From: Pedobacter soli
Lineage (GTDB): Bacteria; Bacteroidota; Bacteroidia; Sphingobacteriales; Sphingobacteriaceae
DNA length: 64,000 nucleotides
Direction of reading: 5' to 3'
NCBI RefSeq assembly: GCF_900101435.1
Contig: NZ_FMZH01000002.1
Coordinates: 124,001-188,000 of the forward strand
Shown: positions 60,504 through 64,000 of the stretch, one piece after another
Position numbering within the stretch: the stretch's first letter is position 1
Layout of the letters: the number at the start of each line of letters is the position of its first letter
Program-made: the position numbers and the translations under genes
Notes under the pieces: generated by a model
Database searches by the model: none
Told to the model about the DNA's origin: nothing
What the model saw: only the letters and a program-made list of their open reading frames with translations

Positions 60504-62327
60504 CTAAACTCCATCTCCTCGTAAATTCCTGAACCTCTTCCTGGCTTCGGCGCTAAACATGCTTCCGGGGTAATCAGTAATTAGTTTCTGGAAATAAATT
60601 TTAGCCTGGGCAATGTCGTTCAGCTTTTTCTCGTACAAATCGCCGAGGGTAAACAAGGCATCATCAGTCCAGATCCCGTCTTTAAAATCGTCGGTTACTT
60701 TTTTGAGGATATCGGCTGCCTTTTGAAATTCGCCTGCTTTAATCCAAATCCTGGCCTTGCTCATCATAATGGCATCGGTAAGACTGTTTTGCGGGTAAGC
60801 AATGGCAATGCTATCCATTTTTTTAATGGCACGCTCAGGCAGGTTTCTAAATAAAAGCATCTCGGCGTCGGCATACATTTTTAAAGCATTGCTGTCTGCA
60901 GGTGTTTGAATGTTATCGTTAATCAGTAAACTTAAATTCAATGCATCGTTGGCAATTAACTGCGAGGTGGCGGCTTTTAAAACCAGGCACTGACCGTTGC
61001 TATACTCAAAATTGCCCTGATAGAAAGAAAGTTTGGCGCTGCGGAAACGGGCTTCGTTACCAATCGGCTGTCCTTCAAATTGTTTGCTTACCTGCTCGTA
61101 AACCAAAAATGCCTCCCAGGGTTCGTTGGTTAAAATGTAAATGTCGCCTAAATCCAATTTCAGCTGGCCAACTTCCTGATCGTTTACGCCTGGCATTTTG
61201 ATGGCTTCTTCCAACTCCTTTTCAGCCAATGCTGGCTGGTTAAGATAATAAGCCTGCAGGTTGGCCAGTTTTTTAATGGCAAACAGCGTATTCCGGTTTT
61301 TACCATTTTCGGACAATAAAGCCTCATAATCTTTGGCCAGCAAATCGAGCTCAGCAACAGTGTATTTCCCGCTGGTACGCAGGTTATAGCGGGTGTTCAG
61401 CATTTCAATCTTCGAAGGCAGATAATACTGGTTATCTTTCCCTTTGGTTAAAAGATATTCGTACGCTTTTATGGCTGTTTCGTAGGCGCCGTTATCTACA
61501 AAAGTATAAATGGCATTAAACAGCGTTCCGCCATCAGCCTTGGTACGTTTATCAAAAGCAATGAGTTGACGTAAGGCCATATCAAACTCCTGTTGCTGTA
61601 TGTAGTTCCAGGTAAGCAACTGGATGTAAATTTCGGCATCTGGCTCTTTCTGGATTTTTTTTAGAATAGCCCCCTGAAAAAGCTGATAATCGTTTTTATC
61701 TTCAAAAACAGCCGAAAGCACCGCCTGCGCCTGTGGTAAAAGCTGTGGCATGGTAGCCAATGCATCCAGGTATTCCTGCATCAGCATGGGTTTATCCTTT
61801 TTAAACCTGTAAATATTCAGCAGTTCGAAAGTAAACAACTGCTCATTCCCCAATACTTTTCTGCCTTGCTTAAAGGTTTGTATGGCAAAATCGTAGTTTT
61901 CGAAACGGTAAAAATTATTGGCTAAATTCCTGATTTTAAATTCGTCTTTTGGCAGTTTAGCAATTACATCAGTAAAAATTTTATTGGCCGATTGTACATC
62001 TCCTTTTTCCTGGTAAAGTTTACCTAAGGCAATCGGGTACATATCATTCTGCGGATTTTTTTTAATCTCTTTCTTCACCGCCTTTTCGGCCACATCGTAA
62101 CGTTTTAGCTTAAGCAGAGTGTTAAAATAAAAGTCAAAATAGCCATCATTATTCGGTATCGCATAAAGTTTTTCGAGCAAAACCAATGCTTTTTCATAAT
62201 CGCCATCCTGGTAGTATTGTACAGCTAAAGTACTTTCATCGGGTGCTATGGGCTGGCTGGGCCTGAAAATCTGAGCATTAGCCCCCAGTGTAAACGATAA
62301 GAATATGATGAAAAGCAAACGGTTCAT
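60504..62327 (-). CDS. TPR-repeat periplasmic protein
   Basis: 607 residues with a signal peptide (MNRLLFIIFLSFTLGANAQ) and many TPR units, such as AVQYYQDGDYEKALVLLEKLYAIPNN and FTLGDLYEKKLNDIAQAKIYFQKLITDYPGSMFSAEARKRF. The last is the typical BamD/YbgF-like end. It probably is a scaffold at the envelope. Divergent from the S9 peptidase gene across 228 bases. Confidence 0.88.
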   Translation of the reverse strand: MNRLLFIIFLSFTLGANAQIFRPSQPIAPDESTLAVQYYQDGDYEKALVLLEKLYAIPNNDGYFDFYFNTLLKLKRYDVAEKAVKKEIKKNPQNDMYPIALGKLYQEKGDVQSANKIFTDVIAKLPKDEFKIRNLANNFYRFENYDFAIQTFKQGRKVLGNEQLFTFELLNIYRFKKDKPMLMQEYLDALATMPQLLPQAQAVLSAVFEDKNDYQLFQGAILKKIQKEPDAEIYIQLLTWNYIQQQEFDMALRQLIAFDKRTKADGGTLFNAIYTFVDNGAYETAIKAYEYLLTKGKDNQYYLPSKIEMLNTRYNLRTSGKYTVAELDLLAKDYEALLSENGKNRNTLFAIKKLANLQAYYLNQPALAEKELEEAIKMPGVNDQEVGQLKLDLGDIYILTNEPWEAFLVYEQVSKQFEGQPIGNEARFRSAKLSFYQGNFEYSNGQCLVLKAATSQLIANDALNLSLLINDNIQTPADSNALKMYADAEMLLFRNLPERAIKKMDSIAIAYPQNSLTDAIMMSKARIWIKAGEFQKAADILKKVTDDFKDGIWTDDALFTLGDLYEKKLNDIAQAKIYFQKLITDYPGSMFSAEARKRFRNLRGDGV

Positions 62328-62555
62328 AAACCCTAAATTATAAGTTTTAAATGTAACATTTTAATACCTGATTAGCTAAACCACTATCTTATCTAAAACG
62401 TATTTTAAATGTTACCTGTATTTTATTTTGTGTATATGTTATAAATACTAAATTGAACCACGACTTATTATTGCTGGCGCAGGTAACATTGTTAGTGTAA
62501 ATCGTGGTTAAGTGATTGTGATACTTATTTTTGTTATCCCGTTGAGGATTTATTT

Positions 62556-64000
62556 ATGTTAAAAAGGATTTTTCTATTGTTTATGGTTGCGTTTATTTTT
62601 GCCTGTAAAGGGAAGAATGATAGTACAATACCTGTGGATGATTTTTTTAAAACGCAGGATAAAGCCTATTACCGCATATCGCCTGATGGGAAAAGCCTCT
62701 CGTATTTAAAGCTGCAGAACAAGAAACTCGAACTGTTTGCCGAAGATCTGGCCAGTGGAAAAAGTGTGCAGCTTACACATCTGAATGATAAGAGTATCAG
62801 TTTTCATTTCTGGACCAGCAATAACGAATTGATTTATTATACAGAAGATGAATCAAAAGAGCGCAGATCTGATTTATTTGTGATCAACAAAGACGGCAGC
62901 AAACAGGTTCAATTATACAGTAACGAAAAAAGCAGGTTAAGAGTAATTGAAGACCAGCTGATTGATGATAAATACATCATCGTTTCATCCAATAAACGCG
63001 ATTCGACCCTTTTTGACGTTTACCGCCTAAATGTGCGTAATGGCCTAATGGATATTCTGGCTCAAAATCCAGGCAATTTTAGTCGCTGGATGACCGATTG
63101 CAGGGGTGAGTTAATGCTGGCCATTGCCAGTGATGGCGTGAATGAAACTTTAATGTACCGCGAAAATCCGGGCAAGGCTTTCAAACCCGTAATATCCAAC
63201 AACTTCGAAACCACTTTGCAGCCGATCGCCTTTTCAGAAGCTAAATCTCATACACTATATGCAATTTCCAGCGTTAACCGCGATAAAAATGCACTGGTAG
63301 AACTCGATTTGCTTACCGGAAAGGAAAAACGGGTGCTTTTTGCCAATGATACATTAAACGTTGTAGATGCCACTTACTCGCGTTTCAGGAAAAAAATGCT
63401 TTTTGCAACATACGAAACCTGGAAAAGAGAGAAATATTACCTTGACGACAGCACAAAACTGGCTTATTCAAAAATAGATCAGCTTTTGCCGGGTACCGAG
63501 TGGATTATTGCCGATAAGGATAGAACCGATAAAGTATTTGTAATACGCACTTTTACCGATAAAAATCCGGGTTCTTATTATTTGTACTCCGCTGCAGATA
63601 ATAAACTGAAGAAACTAACGGATGTGAGTCCCGCTATTAAACCTGAAGATATGAGCGCCATGACGCCCATCAGTTTTAAAAGCAGCGATGGTTTAACCAT
63701 TAATGGTTATTTAACCCTGCCTAAAGATAAAAAAGCAGTTAATTTGCCGGTTGTGGTTTTCCCGCATAATGGGCCAAAAGCCAGAAACAGCTGGGGTTAC
63801 AATGCCGAAGTGCAGTTTTTGGCCAATTGTGGTTATGCCGTTTTACAGGTAAACTACCGTGGTTCTACAGGTTATGGCAAATCATTTTATGCTGCAGGCT
63901 TTAAAGAATGGGGCGATAAAATACAAAATGATGTAAACGATGGGGCCAGATGGCTCATTGCACAAAAAATTGCTAACCCGAAACGTATCGCTATTTATGG
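62556..64000 (+). CDS. S9-family peptidase (prolyl oligopeptidase type), 3' end outside window
   Basis: From ATG 62556 the frame stays open to the window edge, 481 codons. Lipoprotein start MLKRIFLLFMVAFIFACKGK (Cys at 17). An N-terminal beta-propeller (YYRISPDGKSLSYLKL and more blades), then the start of the alpha/beta hydrolase: PVVVFPHNGPKARNSWGYN, NYRGSTGYGKSFY and GARWLIAQKIANPKRIAIYG. The catalytic GxSxGG would follow right after the last base. A secreted peptidase acting on short peptides is expected. Confidence 0.9.
   Translation, partial: MLKRIFLLFMVAFIFACKGKNDSTIPVDDFFKTQDKAYYRISPDGKSLSYLKLQNKKLELFAEDLASGKSVQLTHLNDKSISFHFWTSNNELIYYTEDESKERRSDLFVINKDGSKQVQLYSNEKSRLRVIEDQLIDDKYIIVSSNKRDSTLFDVYRLNVRNGLMDILAQNPGNFSRWMTDCRGELMLAIASDGVNETLMYRENPGKAFKPVISNNFETTLQPIAFSEAKSHTLYAISSVNRDKNALVELDLLTGKEKRVLFANDTLNVVDATYSRFRKKMLFATYETWKREKYYLDDSTKLAYSKIDQLLPGTEWIIADKDRTDKVFVIRTFTDKNPGSYYLYSAADNKLKKLTDVSPAIKPEDMSAMTPISFKSSDGLTINGYLTLPKDKKAVNLPVVVFPHNGPKARNSWGYNAEVQFLANCGYAVLQVNYRGSTGYGKSFYAAGFKEWGDKIQNDVNDGARWLIAQKIANPKRIAIY

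Overview
The window looks like a chromosomal segment from a member of the Bacteroidota, most likely Pedobacter or a close relative (Sphingobacteriaceae). The reasons are a TonB-dependent receptor with an N-terminal carboxypeptidase-like domain, an arginine operon that uses an N-succinylornithine-type transcarbamylase, TAnnTTTG-type -7 promoter elements, few purine-rich ribosome binding sites, GxxExxY and DUF4286 proteins, and dispersed short palindromes. The genus is an inference; no rRNA or other marker is present to settle it.

Layout. 1-3963 (minus strand): the end of a DUF4198-like protein gene, its partner TonB receptor, and a DUF4397 lipoprotein. 4546-17602 (plus strand): a long arginine biosynthesis operon (GNAT, argG, cupin, GNAT, argC, argD, argF', argB, proC, argE, argH, aminotransferase). 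Two toxin-antitoxin-like pairs sit inside it and a third pair, with a frameshifted antitoxin, follows it. 18340-25344: an RNA-repair island. On the minus strand it runs Ro60/TROVE protein, an array of six tandem Y-RNA-like noncoding RNAs, two Pol-beta-type nucleotidyltransferases (one frameshifted) and the RtcB RNA ligase; a WYL-domain regulator is divergent. 25401-32471: GH32 fructan hydrolase, release factor 3, a Pif1-like helicase, a GxxExxY protein in a repeat-rich pocket and a SprT-like protein. 32561-42176 (minus): adenine deaminase, fused alpha/beta E1 dehydrogenase, LutB-like protein, M28 peptidase, RpiB, TatC and an LVIVD lipoprotein. 42346-47146 (minus): the conserved yceD-rpmF-plsX-fabH-accB-accC lipid synthesis operon. 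47280-64000: sulfurtransferase, MFS transporter, PdxA, RsmA, a thioredoxin-fold protein, ClpS, a second FabH-like enzyme, two uncharacterised envelope proteins, D-aminoacyl-tRNA deacylase, a GT39-type membrane protein, a MazG-like protein, DUF4286, a TPR protein and the 5' part of an S9 peptidase that runs off the window.

The most interesting region is 18340-25344, above all 21659-22434. That gap holds no coding gene but carries six copies of TGYCGT-N8-GTTACTTCG on the minus strand. Each copy is the 5' strand of a long stem whose paired bases covary from copy to copy. The first three enclose a T-arm, a short hairpin and a D-arm in circularly permuted tRNA order; the next two keep only the T-arm and the last is a bare hairpin. 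With the Ro60 gene immediately upstream, this fits bacterial Y RNAs, here as a tandem, progressively shortened set inside an rtcB operon. Three copies of ATTGCGYARTTG lie between the Ro60 gene and the WYL regulator and are the natural operator candidates.
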